A stretch of 64,000 bases of DNA from Sialis fuliginosa (GCA_961205875.1 OY540812.1:3782001-3846000); one strand, 5' to 3'; positions 33,200 through 43,750 are shown, counted from the first letter of the stretch. The notes: a model not told the origin generated them from the sequence alone. Program-made: numbers and translations.

Positions 33200-33570
33200 T
33201 GATATGAAGATTTGATCAGCAACATGAGTATTTTCACACTCGAGTCGTAGCTCCGGTGAGCTAAACAGTGAGACATAGTAGCTCAGATTTCACATGTTAT
33301 TTGCTATGTGGTTTAACAGGCTAGCCAACCCTCGCACAATACACACATATACGCAAGTTATGAGTGAGCGAGAAAGAAACAACAAACACTAAAGTACAGC
33401 GCTCTGTCTCTGTCTACCTCATCCTGCTACTGTTTATTTATTAATACAGAATACCGTCTCACTCCAACATACATACATACAGACATTAAACAGGACTCTA
33501 TTAATGAGAGAATATAGACATTGTGCTAGTAATCTTAACTCCAAATAGGTTTTCTTACAATAAATAAATA
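33200..33570. other. no gene; mixed-composition stretch
   Basis: 33235-33420 is GC-balanced ('actcgagtcgtagctccggt', 'tgagtgagcgagaaagaaac') and single copy here. It ends in AT-rich flank at the TA before the fold-back element. Confidence 0.3.
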
Positions 33571-34258
33571 CCCGGGAAAAAATTTCAGATCTGAAGTGAT
33601 CTCGGTTGATCTTCATTTTGGAAAAATCAGATCTTTGTAAATAAATATACTTTTGTCTACCTTAAATAACAAATACACATATACTACCTATATAGAAACC
33701 TTGTTTATAATTTAATCAATTAAAAAAAAATTGTACAGAAACGTATTGAATGATATTTGAGGCCCGTGTATTAAATTAATAAATAAATTCACAACTCACC
33801 CCCTGTCACAGATGAAGAGTTGTAATTGGTCTCATTCGATCCAGCGGGAAAAATATTTCGGGATACTAGGGATGTGGGGGGCAAAACAACCCTCGAGTCG
33901 AGATATTTACGATTTTCTATAATGAATACCATAAGTAGCGAAACAGAGAAAAATTCACCTAGTATCCCGAAGTATTTTTCCCGCTGGATCGAATGAGACC
34001 AATTACAACCCTTCATCTGTGACAGGGGGTGAGTTGTGAATTTATTTATTAATTTAATACACGGGCCTCAAATATCATTCAATACGCTTCTGTACAATTT
34101 TTTTTTAATTGATTAAATTATAAACAAGGTTTCTATATAGTATATGTGTATTAATTTGTTATTTAAGGTAGACAAAAGTTTATTTATCTACAAAGATCTG
34201 ATTTGTTCCAAAATGAAGTTCAACCGAGATCACTTCAGATCTGAAATTTTTTCCCGGG
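33571..34258. mobile_element. 688-bp fold-back element, arms nearly identical
   Basis: Starts CCCGGGAAAAAATTTCAGAT and ends with its reverse complement. TA flanks both ends (33569-33570 and 34259-34260). Arms of about 300 nt (33571-33870 and 33958-34258) differ at roughly 9 positions by eye (about 97% identity). The 87-nt loop is single copy. Each end carries CCCGGG and, 13 bp in, the 12-bp palindrome TTCAGATCTGAA, which looks like a subterminal protein-binding site. No transposase is encoded; the frames inside (33434-33616, 33789-34016) are arm sequence. TA duplication suggests a Tc1/mariner-type or other TA-specific transposase. Confidence 0.93.
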
Positions 34259-34762
34259 TAGTTTATTATCTTCTATTATTTAAGGAAGATCGGGGTAAAA
34301 ATGGCATAATGATCTAACTAGGTAGAAATTGCAAAATAAAAATTTTAATTAAATTAAAAACCAAAATGGAGATTACAATTTTGAATTATTTTTAAAATAA
34401 AAAACTTTAAGAAAAAAATAAACCCGATTTCAAAAAAAACTCTATTAATGAGAGAATATATTTAAAGATTTTTTTTATTTGTTAAAAACAATTTTAATGA
34501 TAACAAAACTTTCATATTTCGATTCCTTGAATCGTCAGTTTTCATTTGATAATAAATTTAAAAAATTTGTAACCCAGAAAGTTAAAAAATATTTTTATAA
34601 ATTAGACCTATTATTGGTCCACTATTTATTAAAATTATGTCAACTCTGAGCTTTCTAGATCAAATGGTTCAGTAGCTAGAAGGCTGTGACAGACAAACAG
34701 GTGTTCTATTTTTCCAATTTCGGTATAGAACACTAAAAATCATCAAAATCTAACGATATGCG
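34259..34762. other. AT-rich DNA, no feature seen
   Basis: 'gatcggggtaaaaatggc' near 34290 resembles a family J terminus, too short to call. The rest is plain. Confidence 0.35.
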
Positions 34763-35235
34763 AGTAAAAAACGACATATATAGATAACGAGCATCGTAAG
34801 CCAACGTTTCATCTTGGATCACAGTGAGCAAAAATCTGCGTTCAACTCAGATTACCTCAGAGTCTTACATACAACAGAAAACTTTTACTCCACATAAACC
34901 TTCGACACACACACAGACACACGCACAGCCGCCATGCGGAAAACAACTTTTCTTTACGTTTTGAAGTTAGTACAATCAGAATCTGTCATATTATCTCGGA
35001 CCCAATTTTTCGACGGTATCACAATACTTCCATTTCCTTCGGAACATGGAAGTAAAAAACGACATAAATAGATAACGAGCATTTAAAAGTAAGTCACCGT
35101 TTCATGATCAACGTTTCATCGTGGATCAGAGTGAGCAATAATCTGCATTCAACTCAGATACATATAGAGATTACCTCAGAGTCTTACATACGACAGAAAA
35201 CTTTTACCCCACATAAACCTTCGACGCACACGACA
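34763..35235 (+). repeat. duplicated ~150-bp segment flanking a family W insert
   Basis: 'gtaaaaaacgacatatatag' (34763) and 'gtaaaaaacgacataaatag' (35052) begin two copies of a segment with 'acgtttcatcttggatcac' / 'acgtttcatcgtggatcag', 'attacctcagagtcttacat' and 'cacataaaccttcgac'. The first copy is followed by family W at 34911-35051 and the second by single-copy DNA. Confidence 0.85.
34911..35051 (+). repeat. family W repeat, copy 1
   Basis: 'gacacacgcacagccgccat' 'gcggaaa', 'acttttctttacgttttgaa', 'gttagtacaatcagaatctg', 'tttttcgacggtatcacaat' and 'acttccatttccttcggaac', also at 57655-57795 with about 88% identity by eye. Confidence 0.85.
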
Positions 35236-35520
35236 ACCCTAAACTCTGCACAAAGTCCCTTTTCCGAAATGACGTTGTCATTTTCGAAACGGGGAATCCC
35301 GGCCAGCTTACGTGCGGCCAAGGTTATTACTTGTGTCAATGCTACATTAATCCTAGCAGCGTATCGCGTTCATCCTTGCTGCGGACGTCCCGCGCCTCTC
35401 CTGAATTAGGATCCTGTAGGTAGAACCCGGGCTCCTCGGTCATTATCTTTTGTTTACGACGCACTAAAATTTCATACCAATTGCCCTGCTTGCCTCTGAA
35501 ATATGGCCCACCTATTCCAA
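35236..35520. other. GC-balanced single-copy island
   Basis: Contains 'ttttccgaaatgacgttgtc' 'attttcgaaacgggg' (an imperfect palindrome around AACGT), 'cggccagcttacgtgcggcc', 'gctgcggacgtcccgcgcc' and 'gggctcctcggtcattatc'. The 101-codon frame 35104-35409 runs partly through the duplicated repeat, which argues against a gene. Possible conserved non-coding element. Confidence 0.3.
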
Positions 35521-35933
35521 GTTATGTATTATGTATGTATATGTGTTTGTACACATTGTTGTGTAGAAAATTGGATTCTGTTTTTCTGATTTTTTTGTAT
35601 GAGCAAACTCATTATGATTATAATTACAGTTATAAAATTCGTGGTGCGTTTTATTAAAATTTGGAAGGTTTTTCGTTTCAAAGATGTAATTTAAATTCTG
35701 GGTTTAATCCAATTATAAAAACTCGTTATAGAAAAGTTTATCTAATTTAAACCATAGTAAATACTTTATCAAATAAGGGTCAGTTCAAACAATCCAAAAA
35801 AATTCTATGAGATTACATTTTTTGGTATTTCCAAATTTCTATTGAACCCCCATCCGATTTTTATCTTTTTTTATTGCCTACTTTTAAAATATCAACCATA
35901 ATTAATTCAACGCAGTCTGTCAGGATCTTTATA
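35521..35933. other. AT-rich DNA, no feature seen
   Basis: Plain AT-rich sequence. Confidence 0.4.
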
Positions 35934-36302
35934 ATACTGAATCATAATCTATAGACACTAAACTGTAAAACAGCTTAATTTGACGACAATCGGTCAGCAG
36001 ATGTCTAAATGGTGGACATTTAAACTAATTATATGTTTAAATGTATCATAGTACTTATCATTTTGTCATTATTAGTAAGTGTCCTTCAGTGGGTGCCCAT
36101 CACTGGTTTTACTTTACCCATTACTGGAGACAAAACATAAACCAAATAAAAGGCTATAATTAAAAAAAACATATTTGTGGACTTTGGTAATTAAGTTGAA
36201 TTAACAAAGAGGTACTTGTTTTATTAGTTATATGAGTTCATGAGACTTACAAAAAAGAAACCCATCAATCCCAAAAAAAACATTATACATTGCTCTTAGA
36301 GC
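35934..36302 (-). mobile_element. family C MITE, both ends truncated
   Basis: Reverse orientation: 'tactgaatcataatctatag', 'ctaaatggtggacatttaaa', 'ggtgcccatcactggtttta', 'cattactggagacaaaacat', 'aggctataattaaa', 'gaggtacttgttttattag' and 'aaacccatcaatcccaaaaa'. No terminal repeat is retained. Confidence 0.9.
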
Positions 36303-36437
36303 TTTGAAACTATAAGTACCTAGATACTTAAAATCTCCCAATAATTCTTCACTGGCCTCGAGTTACTAACAACAGTAATTTTTCCTCAAATTTTTGCTCT
36401 AAGAAATCATATAAAATTCATTATTTTAATTTTTTAG

Positions 36438-36545
36438 ATGTCACGTCACGAAGGTTGTGACTCCTACCCCCCCCCCCCCTTGTCACACTTTGTAGACCCC
36501 CCCCTCAACGTATGACATAATTTATGGATCACTCATAACCTCACA
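36438..36545. repeat. family X fragment (C-runs)
   Basis: 'gatgtcacgtcacgaaggtt', a run of about 12 C, 'ttgtcacactttgtagacc' with another C run, then 'aacgtatgacataatttatg' and 'gatcactc'. The layout matches 30395-30490 in complement. This is a common insect repeat tail, as far as I know. Confidence 0.5.
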
Positions 36546-37506
36546 GACCTTTCGTTGCACCAAAGTTCACTTTTGGTGCAATAATCTTGATTATTTAAAA
36601 ATTAAATCGATATATTTTATCGAATGTTCACATTTTTCTCCAACTATTTTTAGAAAAACCGATTCAACACAGACTATGCACATTCTATTTAGTATAACAA
36701 TGGTCAATATGGGAAAATTTATATTCCGAACTATAAGCGTGGAATGTACAAGCTTGGATCTGTCAAAACATTAAATCTGTAGTACACAGGGAACGTAATG
36801 ACAGATAACAAAGAGCAACAAATTTCAAAGCTACGTGGAACGATATTTTTTCTCTTTTTAACAAAAACATGGCCAGCAAACGAACAAAGTGCTGACTTTT
36901 AACAGCAGATGTGGACTGAATTGATCACACGTTCCATTTGCTTTGCTTCGTCGTTATTGTTCATTTATTCAGCGCAGCTTCATAAATATATATTTTTGGT
37001 CATGTTTCTCTACTTTCAGTCACCCCGTCTCAAACCCCCACAATATGTACTGACCGAACAGCCAATAGCTTTTTATCATGGTGTGTTAAAGTTGGATTTT
37101 GTGGTCACATCCCAAATTGTGGCGTTTGTTTATATTCGACAGTACAAACCTGAATCCAAATCAGTGGCACCGGAGCCAGGGGGAGCAACTTCCCCCCAAA
37201 ATTTTCAGTGTTCTTCCCCCCCTTCAAATTATGATTCTGTTTTTTTAAGACGGGAATGAAGCGACGTGCAATTATAAAAATCTGTTTTTTATTTAAGCAA
37301 ATTTAAAAAAACTGAAATAAATTTTGAATTTTCAGAACGCCAAGTAAAGTTAGATCAGCTTAATTTTTGAGGTTCGTACTCCCCCCCCCCCCCCCCCCAA
37401 CCCCAGAAAAAGTTTAAAGTAAAAACGCTGGCGGTAAACTCGAATTAGCAATTAGTAACTATTATTATTTATAAAAATAGTAAAGTTATGTATGGTATTA
37501 CAGCCT
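36546..37506. other. no supported gene; small palindrome at 36554-36582
   Basis: 'ttgcaccaaagt' and 'acttttggtgcaa' form a tight hairpin. 36880-37140 is GC-balanced with a 116-codon frame (36909-37259) that ends in repeat-like 'gagccagggggagcaac' and C-rich DNA and has no recognisable domain. 37381-37400 is a run of about 18 C. Confidence 0.35.
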
Positions 37507-37665
37507 AGCTAATAAAAAAATTTCTAGGTTGCAAACACTTTCAAGTGGGGTATTGAACTTATATGAGAGTTCTCTTGAGTTTTTGACAGATAATTACTGT
37601 CACTGTCATATAAGTTTGAGACCCCATTTAAAAGTGTTTGCAAACTAGAATATTTTTTATTAGCT
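37507..37665. mobile_element. family R fold-back MITE (159 bp)
   Basis: 'agctaataaaaaaatttcta' 'ggttgcaaacactttcaagt' pairs with 'aaaagtgtttgcaaactaga' 'atattttttattagct', and 'gtattgaacttatatga' with 'tcatataagtttgagac'. The arms are about 60 nt. A related, more diverged copy lies at 46768-47030. Confidence 0.85.
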
Positions 37666-38040
37666 AACAATAAGCTATAATACCGGACTTAAGACATAAT
37701 TTTTCTTCTTTTTTTTTGTTCCCTTCATATAAAATTTCGACGCTTAATCATGTGAAGAATATTACATAGATAAAACAGTTTTATCAAAAATAATACATAT
37801 TTTGACATTCTATCGTTTAGTTTTTAAAAATTTGTAAATAAGCACAAATATTTTTGTTTTATATCTGACCCTATTGTACGACTCCGTGACGATCACAGTT
37901 TTTACAGCGCCAGTAAACTGCAAGCGGCGCGTCTGCCAAACTCATCACTTTTACGTAATTGATTGCGTTTTATTCTGAATAATTTTTCGATTAAACTGCA
38001 CAACTTTTATGTTAACTAAATTGATGTTCCTATAGTGAAT
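37666..38040. other. no feature; GC-balanced leader-like DNA at 37870-37960
   Basis: 'ctccgtgacgatcacag', 'cagcgccagtaaactgcaag', 'cggcgcgtctgccaaactc' precede the short frame at 38041. Confidence 0.3.
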
Positions 38041-38134
38041 ATGGATAAAACTCTAATCACTGTGCAAATTCGAACGTTCATAACGGATGTTAGAGGCTTC
38101 CACGGTTATAATAAATTACGTTTAGATTCTGGGT
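38041..38134 (+). CDS. speculative short first exon ending at a GTAAGT donor
   Basis: ATG at 38041 opens a frame reading MDKTLITVQIRTFITDVRGF and then HGYNKLRLDSG. It meets a consensus 5' splice site GTAAGT at 38135-38140; unspliced, it stops at 38146-38148 after 35 codons. The product is not recognised. GC-balanced DNA upstream could be a leader. No TATA box, acceptor or second exon can be assigned, and a chance ATG plus a GTAAGT is quite possible. Confidence 0.15.
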
Positions 38135-38148
38135 GTAAGTTATTTTGA

Positions 38149-38461
38149 TGGTAGATGTAGCTCTCGCTTGTTAGTGTTATTTCCAAAGAATTGGTAAAGG
38201 ACTTTACTACATACAAATATAACGATATCTTCAAACTAGTATATTTCGGTGAAAAAAAATCGTACAGTAAAAAGTAAAAATTTATTTTAAAGAAGAAAAA
38301 TAGTACTATTTTTTACTGTGAACGAAAACTTTTGAAAAAAATTACATACTTGACAATAAATTTTTAAACATTGGCAAAATCATCATTTTTGGGACTTTTA
38401 GGGTAGAATATTTCAATAACCTGATCTAATTTAGAAATTTGAGGTGACTCGGGCAGAACAA
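38149..38461. other. AT-rich DNA, no feature seen
   Basis: Plain AT-rich sequence. Confidence 0.4.
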
Positions 38462-38878
38462 AAGTATTGCCTTCTCGCAATATCGAAGATACAAGAAGCT
38501 TTTTGATCGTTTTCGAATGAGACAAAAAAATATTGTCCGATTTCAAAATTTTAAATTGATCTTTTCGTTCCGCGTCTGTCTGTCTGTGTGTCTGTTTCCT
38601 GAATCCTTGTCACAAGCATAACTTATGAACTACTGAACCGATATTAATGAAACTTGGTTGGATGGTTGGGTCTGGCTTGAGGACGGTTCGATTTCAAAAT
38701 CATTAAAAAATCGTCATTTTTTTTTATTTCGAACTAATATTTTTTAGTAAAATTGTATAAAAATTAAATGGTTTACTAATGTAATGAACACCATCGCTTT
38801 TTATTTAAATTGTTCAATAATTAACTACCTTTGGGGAATTTAGCACGAGGAAGCACTGTACATTTACTGGCACATGTT
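38462..38878 (+). repeat. family B repeat, near complete
   Basis: 'ctcgcaatatcgaagatac', 'gatttcaaaattttaaattg', 'tctgtctgtctgtgtgtctg', 'aaccgatattaatgaaactt' 'ggttggatggttgggtctgg', 'gaactaatattttttagtaa' and 'gcacgaggaagcactgtac'. Together with 7235-7708 it defines family B. Confidence 0.85.
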
Positions 38879-39419
38879 TTTTTTAATTATATTAAATGCA
38901 TTTATTCATTAAAATATTATATTCTCAAGGTTATAATAAAAATTAAGAAAAATGTGGTGATTGACTCATCAACGCACAGCTCAAACCCCTGGACAAAGAT
39001 TTTCCGAAATTCAATCCTTACATAAGGGAAAGATATATTGATAAACTTTTTTTTTAAACGTTTATCTGCATAACTACAAATTATTATTAATTTCAGGAAA
39101 AATGCCCTTCTATTAAAATAAAAATATACATTTATTGTTATCATAAATTATATAAATGTTCATAATAGCTAACCCTTTTTATCCATAAATCTAAGCATAT
39201 CAATAAATTAACCAAAATATATTGTATCAAATATTTATATTTGTCGTTAATATTGAACAATGGTAATATCAGATTGGGTAAATTGAAACGTATCTAGAAG
39301 GCCGCTTAACAAAAGCGAGTTTAAATGTCTGTGTAAAGTATTTTAGGTTTTTGTGTGAATTAGCTATAGCGCACATATAGATAAAAACGAATATAAAGGT
39401 ATAGGTATGGTCATAAAAC
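38879..39419. other. AT-rich DNA, no feature seen
   Basis: Overlapping chance frames (38831-39025, 38917-39144) only. Confidence 0.4.
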
Positions 39420-39610
39420 TTTACCAATTTCAATTTCGCGCCAAAGCGGAGACGGTGGTGCCACCGCGGCCATAATAGGCCATCAATTCAACGATTGCTT
39501 TTTATTATCAGAGGCGCGAACGGGGGCCCCGTTATTTATAGCCTAATATTGGAGAAGACATCATGGAATTTTCGTATAGCAGCGTTTTGCGGTCGAACAT
39601 AAAATTCTAT
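39420..39610. promoter_or_regulatory. homeodomain-rich GC-balanced island
   Basis: 'tttcgcgccaaagcggagac', 'ccaccgcggccataatagg' 'ccatcaattcaacgattgc', 'tttttattatcagaggcgcg', 'ggggccccgttatttatagc' 'ctaatattggag'. Two Hox/Abd-B-like cores (TTTTATTAT, GTTATTTATAG), TAAT cores and two GGCCAT (Pho-type) motifs lie within 100 bp, unlike the surrounding AT-rich repeats. Candidate enhancer. Confidence 0.3.
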
Positions 39611-39983
39611 GAAAATACGGCTGGAATAAGAATAGGTATTTCTAAGAAACTTTGTTTTATGGTTATTGTCCTGAATAAAATCGAGATTAAACCAAAAAAA
39701 TGTTTAAATTCTAGTTAGTTTTATTTCTACATTTTAATAATGAAAGCGGTTTATATAAATTGGACATAGTTTTCAAATTAGATAGCCAATTGAATTTGAT
39801 AGCTACTGTTTTCTAAATTATAAATTATTTAAATATAAGTTTATCCAGTATACGAGTTTATCTATTTATTTATGCGTCTATGAAATCATATATTCTTAAC
39901 ACGTTGTGGGTCATCAATTATATACCTACATATGAATTATATCTAAGATGCGGGATATTTTTAAATATTTTAAATCTGTGTAA
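39611..39983. other. AT-rich DNA, no feature seen
   Basis: No gene or shared repeat. Confidence 0.4.
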
Positions 39984-40455
39984 GGTACGGGCATCATACT
40001 CCAGTGTTGATATTTTATTACATACTGCCATTACTGAATCATAATCTATAGACACTTAACTGTAAAACAGCTTAATTTGATAACAATCGGTCTATGAGTG
40101 TCAAAATGATGGATATTTAAACTAATTATTAGTGTAATCTATTTATTAATTATTATATTATCATAGCATCTGCTGTACATTGTTTGAAATTTTACGATTC
40201 TTTTATTTTACAACTTTTGTATCATTAGTAAGTGCCCATTACTGGCGTTACTTTGTCTATTACCGGAGAAAAAACAATGAAAATAAAGGACTATAATAAA
40301 AAAAACTATATTTGCTACCTTTGGTAATTTAATTGATTTAATAAAGAGGTATTTGTTTTATTAGTAACATGAGTTCATGAGAATTACAAAAAAGAAACCC
40401 ATCAATCCCAAAAAAACATTATACTCTTAAAGCGGCCAAGACTGATGCCAGTACC
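39984..40455 (-). mobile_element. family C MITE with both ends (472 bp)
   Basis: The left terminal repeat is eroded ('ggtacgggcatcatactcc'); the right is 'ccaagactgatgccagtacc' followed by TTAA (40456-40459). The body is the reverse complement of family C with internal deletions. The left flank 'gtaa' is one base from TTAA. Confidence 0.92.
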
Positions 40456-40484
40456 TTAATTTGTGTTATCAATATAAAATAAAA

Positions 40485-40575
40485 TTGTCTAATAAATTGA
40501 AAAACTATACGGTACGGGACACTAGTATGCGACAATCGACTCGCACTTGACAAATTTTAATTTTTTGCCTATAAA
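40485..40575 (+). repeat. short dispersed repeat, copy 1
   Basis: 'ctatacggtacgggacacta', 'gtatgcgacaatcgactcgc', 'acttgacaaatttt' match 60060-60115 ('ctataccgtacgggactcta', 'cgcaattgacaatttt'). Confidence 0.65.
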
Positions 40576-40588
40576 TAAAAACATATAA

Positions 40589-40738
40589 GGAGGTGAGTTC
40601 CAAAACTTGTTCGTTCCATTTTAAAAAATAATCGAGATGTAGTGGATTTTGAAAGAATTTTTAGCATTCTTTCAAAATCCACTGCATCTTGTTTATTTTT
40701 TTAAAATGGAACGAACGACTTTTGAAACTCAACTCCTC
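40589..40738. mobile_element. fold-back MITE (150 bp)
   Basis: 'ggaggtgagttccaaaac', 'cgttccattttaaaaaataa' and 'gtagtggattttgaaagaat' pair with 'attctttcaaaatccactgc', 'ttattttttt..aaatggaacg' and 'ttttgaaactcaactcc'. The loop is under 10 nt. Confidence 0.88.
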
Positions 40739-41201
40739 ATACTCGTATCTACAAGAACTATATTAATATTATTTAATATTATACTTTTTTATTACAACAA
40801 AACAATACCCTATCAATAATCTATTTAATAAACTGAAGCCATGCAACATGGTAACATTTAAATACATCAAACACTTATATATATGTAAAGGTACACGAAT
40901 AACATAGATAAATATTAACAAGCACCCCACTCAAACAATTCCAATTATCAAACAAATTATTCAAGCATGATATCTTACATTCATAATCAAACATGCTGTT
41001 ATTAAAATGTTTCGTGATTACTCAGACCGGTAATTCAATAATTAATTCATCTAACATCGATCTACCGCAAAACAATAAAACATAGATTATTAACATGAAT
41101 AGGCTACTTATCAAATATAGACTACACTGTAAAAAAAATCTTTGTCGAATAATATTTTTTTTAAATATATTTCTTTTTAATCTACTATTAAATAAATATC
41201 A
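40739..41201. other. AT-rich DNA, no feature seen
   Basis: No gene. Confidence 0.4.
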
Positions 41202-41240
41202 TTCTTCTTCTTCTTCTTCTTCTTCTTCTTCTTCTTCTTG
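41202..41240 (+). repeat. (TTC)n microsatellite
   Basis: About 12 TTC triplets. They give the Ser run in the frame 41095-41526, which is otherwise unrecognisable. Confidence 0.97.
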
Positions 41241-41392
41241 CTTCCTTTTCTTGACAAATCAGTCACTATACCGTTTATTTACTTCTCAACTGGAAGTTAT
41301 TGTAATCGGTCCGAAAATCAAAATCAAAAATTACAACATATTTGTATGTTTCAAGATCACTATAGTATATTTACACTATTTTCAGAAAGATG

Positions 41393-41417
41393 TCTGTGTG
41401 TGTGTGTGTGTGTGTGT
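41393..41417 (+). repeat. (GT)n microsatellite
   Basis: About 11 GT dinucleotides, then 'acgtacgtatgtgcg'. Confidence 0.95.
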
Positions 41418-41554
41418 ACGTACGTATGTGCGTTTCATTTTTTACGTGCACAAAATCTCGCAAATGAAAAAGCTATTGACTTCGTTGGGGTGCCAATCGA
41501 AGCGTCTTGACGTGATTATGATCTGAAAGAAAGGATTTTTCAAAATTCAACCCC

Positions 41555-41830
41555 TAAGAGGGTAAAAAGGGGTGTAAGGTTTTATTTTGGTCGGATTTAC
41601 TTGAAACTACAGTACAAATAATGAAAATGTATTTCAGTATTTTTTTTGTTATACGTGCCTAAACAGCCATAGAAGGGGTGAAAGGCAAAAACCACCCTCA
41701 AAATTTGAATTTTAAATACTAATAAATAAGTCTACAATTCATGTTGCCTTGGAAACAAATGCAATTAAATTTAAATTGTCAGATTAGTTATTACATATAA
41801 AAACAAATGAAATTTAATTCAAATTGTCAA
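41555..41830 (-). repeat. family L repeat, copy 2
   Basis: Reverse complement of family L: 'acagccatagaaggggtgaa', 'aaccaccctcaaaatttgaa', 'gttgccttggaaacaaatgc', 'aaattgtcagattagttatt'. It extends leftward with 'acccctaagagggtaaaaag' and 'acttgaaactacagtacaaa'. Confidence 0.85.
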
Positions 41831-41879
41831 ATTAATTATTCTAAAAACCGAAGTAAAACTTTTGTGTAATTTTTATGAG

Positions 41880-42120
41880 TGTATTAAAGCGATTTTTAAA
41901 GGGTGGCCGCAATTATAAAAACGCATGTAACTATAATAAAGAGTGCGCTGTGTGGCATAACACATGGCGTGTTGCTCCTCGTTATCCTGCCAAGGACTTG
42001 CTTCCGATCACGCTATAAGTCATAGCAGATCCTTCCTGTCACGAGTTGCCTCATCAATATTACTAAACGTTAACAGTAAATACCGCCCTATCAATTATTA
42101 TTAATAACCGGCGAGGGAAA
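41880..42120. other. GC-balanced single-copy island
   Basis: 'gggtggccgcaattataaaa', 'gcgctgtgtggcataacaca' 'tggcgtgttgctcctcg', 'tcgttatcctgccaaggac', 'gatcacgctataagtcatag', 'ttattaataaccggcgaggg'. No open frame. Possible conserved non-coding element. Confidence 0.28.
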
Positions 42121-42529
42121 TTTTAAAACAGTTTTCTATGACACAATACCAAGAATACTTTTTTGTAAACAATTTGATAAAAAAGTTATGGTTAAAATTC
42201 AAGAAAAATAAATAAAAATAGACATGGATTTAATTTTATTTTTTTACACATATTAATTACCTTTATACAACGCCTAGATATATATTTAATTGTGAGAAGA
42301 TAACATTGTAAGAATATAACAAAAAATTATTACTTACAATAATGTCCATTAATAGGCCCGCAAAACAGGTATAACCAGAGCACTTTTTTTCTTCTCCCTA
42401 TCAATTTTGATGGGTTTCTATTTTTTGTTCTATTATAATTCTTATTGTTCTATAAGTTTGTATTAATCGTTCATATTTTTCTCCATAACAAAATACTGAA
42501 AATGAAAACTACCAAAAATGATTATATTT
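42121..42529. other. AT-rich DNA, no feature seen
   Basis: No gene. Confidence 0.4.
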
Positions 42530-42650
42530 TTTTATCTTGTTTTAGATTTCGTTAAAAGTGTGTTTATTATATAGATTTTTACACGTTGATTTTAAATATG
42601 TTGACAAAAATCAAATCCGACCACCCGTTCAAAAGTTACCGTGATTTCTC
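42530..42650. repeat. half-element related to the fold-back at 55571
   Basis: 'gatttcgttaaaagtgtgtt' 'tattatatag', 'cacgttgattttaaatatgt', 'caaatccgaccacccgttca' 'aaagttaccgtg' resemble parts of the arms at 55660 and 56020, with the segment between them missing. Confidence 0.6.
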
Positions 42651-43344
42651 TTCAAACTTTTTTTAAAAACTGGCACTGAAACTACGAAAAATGTTTTTAT
42701 ATTTTTTTATCTTATTTTATCATTTTTTTCTAGCTCAAATCTCCTAATGACTTATTATTATGAATCTAATGGCATTCAAAAAGATCCATAACGCCAAGTT
42801 GGATGTTTGCCATTTCTACGCCATTTTTTTACATTTAAGTGTTAACATAATTCAGACTAATCCTGTATATACAAACAAAACGATAAAATAATAGCAAAAC
42901 AAAGAAATGCATAGATCACTACACAGAAGTCTGGAACCTTATAAAACAATTCGTGATTTGATTTTAGATATTTTTGACTCTTATAAATTACAACTAAAAT
43001 TGATTCCAATACAATAAAAACAATTTTAGTGTTTGATTTAAGATATAGATAAAACAAAGCTATAAGAAACTAGCAAGTTCGACACGGTTTTATTTATAGA
43101 TTGCAATTAATTGTTACCCCTGTTCAAATCAGACGGTACGGCGGCTAATCTTTTAATAACATCGACTATTTTCCGTGCTTGGATTAATTTCATACGGCGT
43201 GTTAAATCACGGAATAGTATTTATAGTTAATATAAAAATCAGGGGCGTAGTAAACGTAGAATATTGGAGCAGCTTACCTACAAGATGTTCCAAGAGAACA
43301 ATATAATATACACACATAAAAATAATCAAAATACTAGTAAAAAA
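42651..43344. other. AT-rich DNA, no feature seen
   Basis: The minus-strand 66-codon frame is chance. 'gtacggcggctaatctttta' near 43138 is a short GC-balanced patch. Confidence 0.4.
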
Positions 43345-43750
43345 TTTGCTAGGGTTCTGTAGCCATTCTCACTATCATTATCTGCTTAAGGATACATACG
43401 AGTATCAAGAGTTATTTCATATTGACGAAAGATGTAATCTCTAGTATAAAAATGTACGTGTTATAAAAAAAAGTATAAATTTTTCATAAATTATTTTTGC
43501 AATAGTACCTATTCGTTATGATTTTTATTAAAAGTACTAATTAAAAGCTACATTCTAGATTTTTTTCAGATTTTTTGCATCGATAGTTTAGAAATTAAAG
43601 GGGGGAGGTTCTGATAATGACATTAAAATCAAATATCTTGAGAAAGAAGGGTTAAAATCAAAAGGTCCTAAAAACATTTTTGTCGCATTTTAAAATACTT
43701 ATCGAACCTAAACAGTTCTTGTTTGCTTTAAATCCCAAAATTTTGTAAAA
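43345..43750 (-). repeat. family Q repeat, copy 2
   Basis: 'atcgatagtttagaaattaa' then a G run, 'aagggttaaaatcaaaaggt' 'cctaaaaacatttttgtcgc' and 'attttaaaatacttatc' are the reverse complement of 14600-14735. The 'gctagggttctgtagc' end matches the head of family Q. Confidence 0.65.

Noticed and set aside
36909-37259. 116-codon frame
   Set aside because: No recognisable domain, and the end runs through C-rich repeat-like sequence.
41095-41526. 143-codon frame with a serine run
   Set aside because: The serines come from a (TTC)n microsatellite and the Val/Cys run from (GT)n; the rest is AT-driven.
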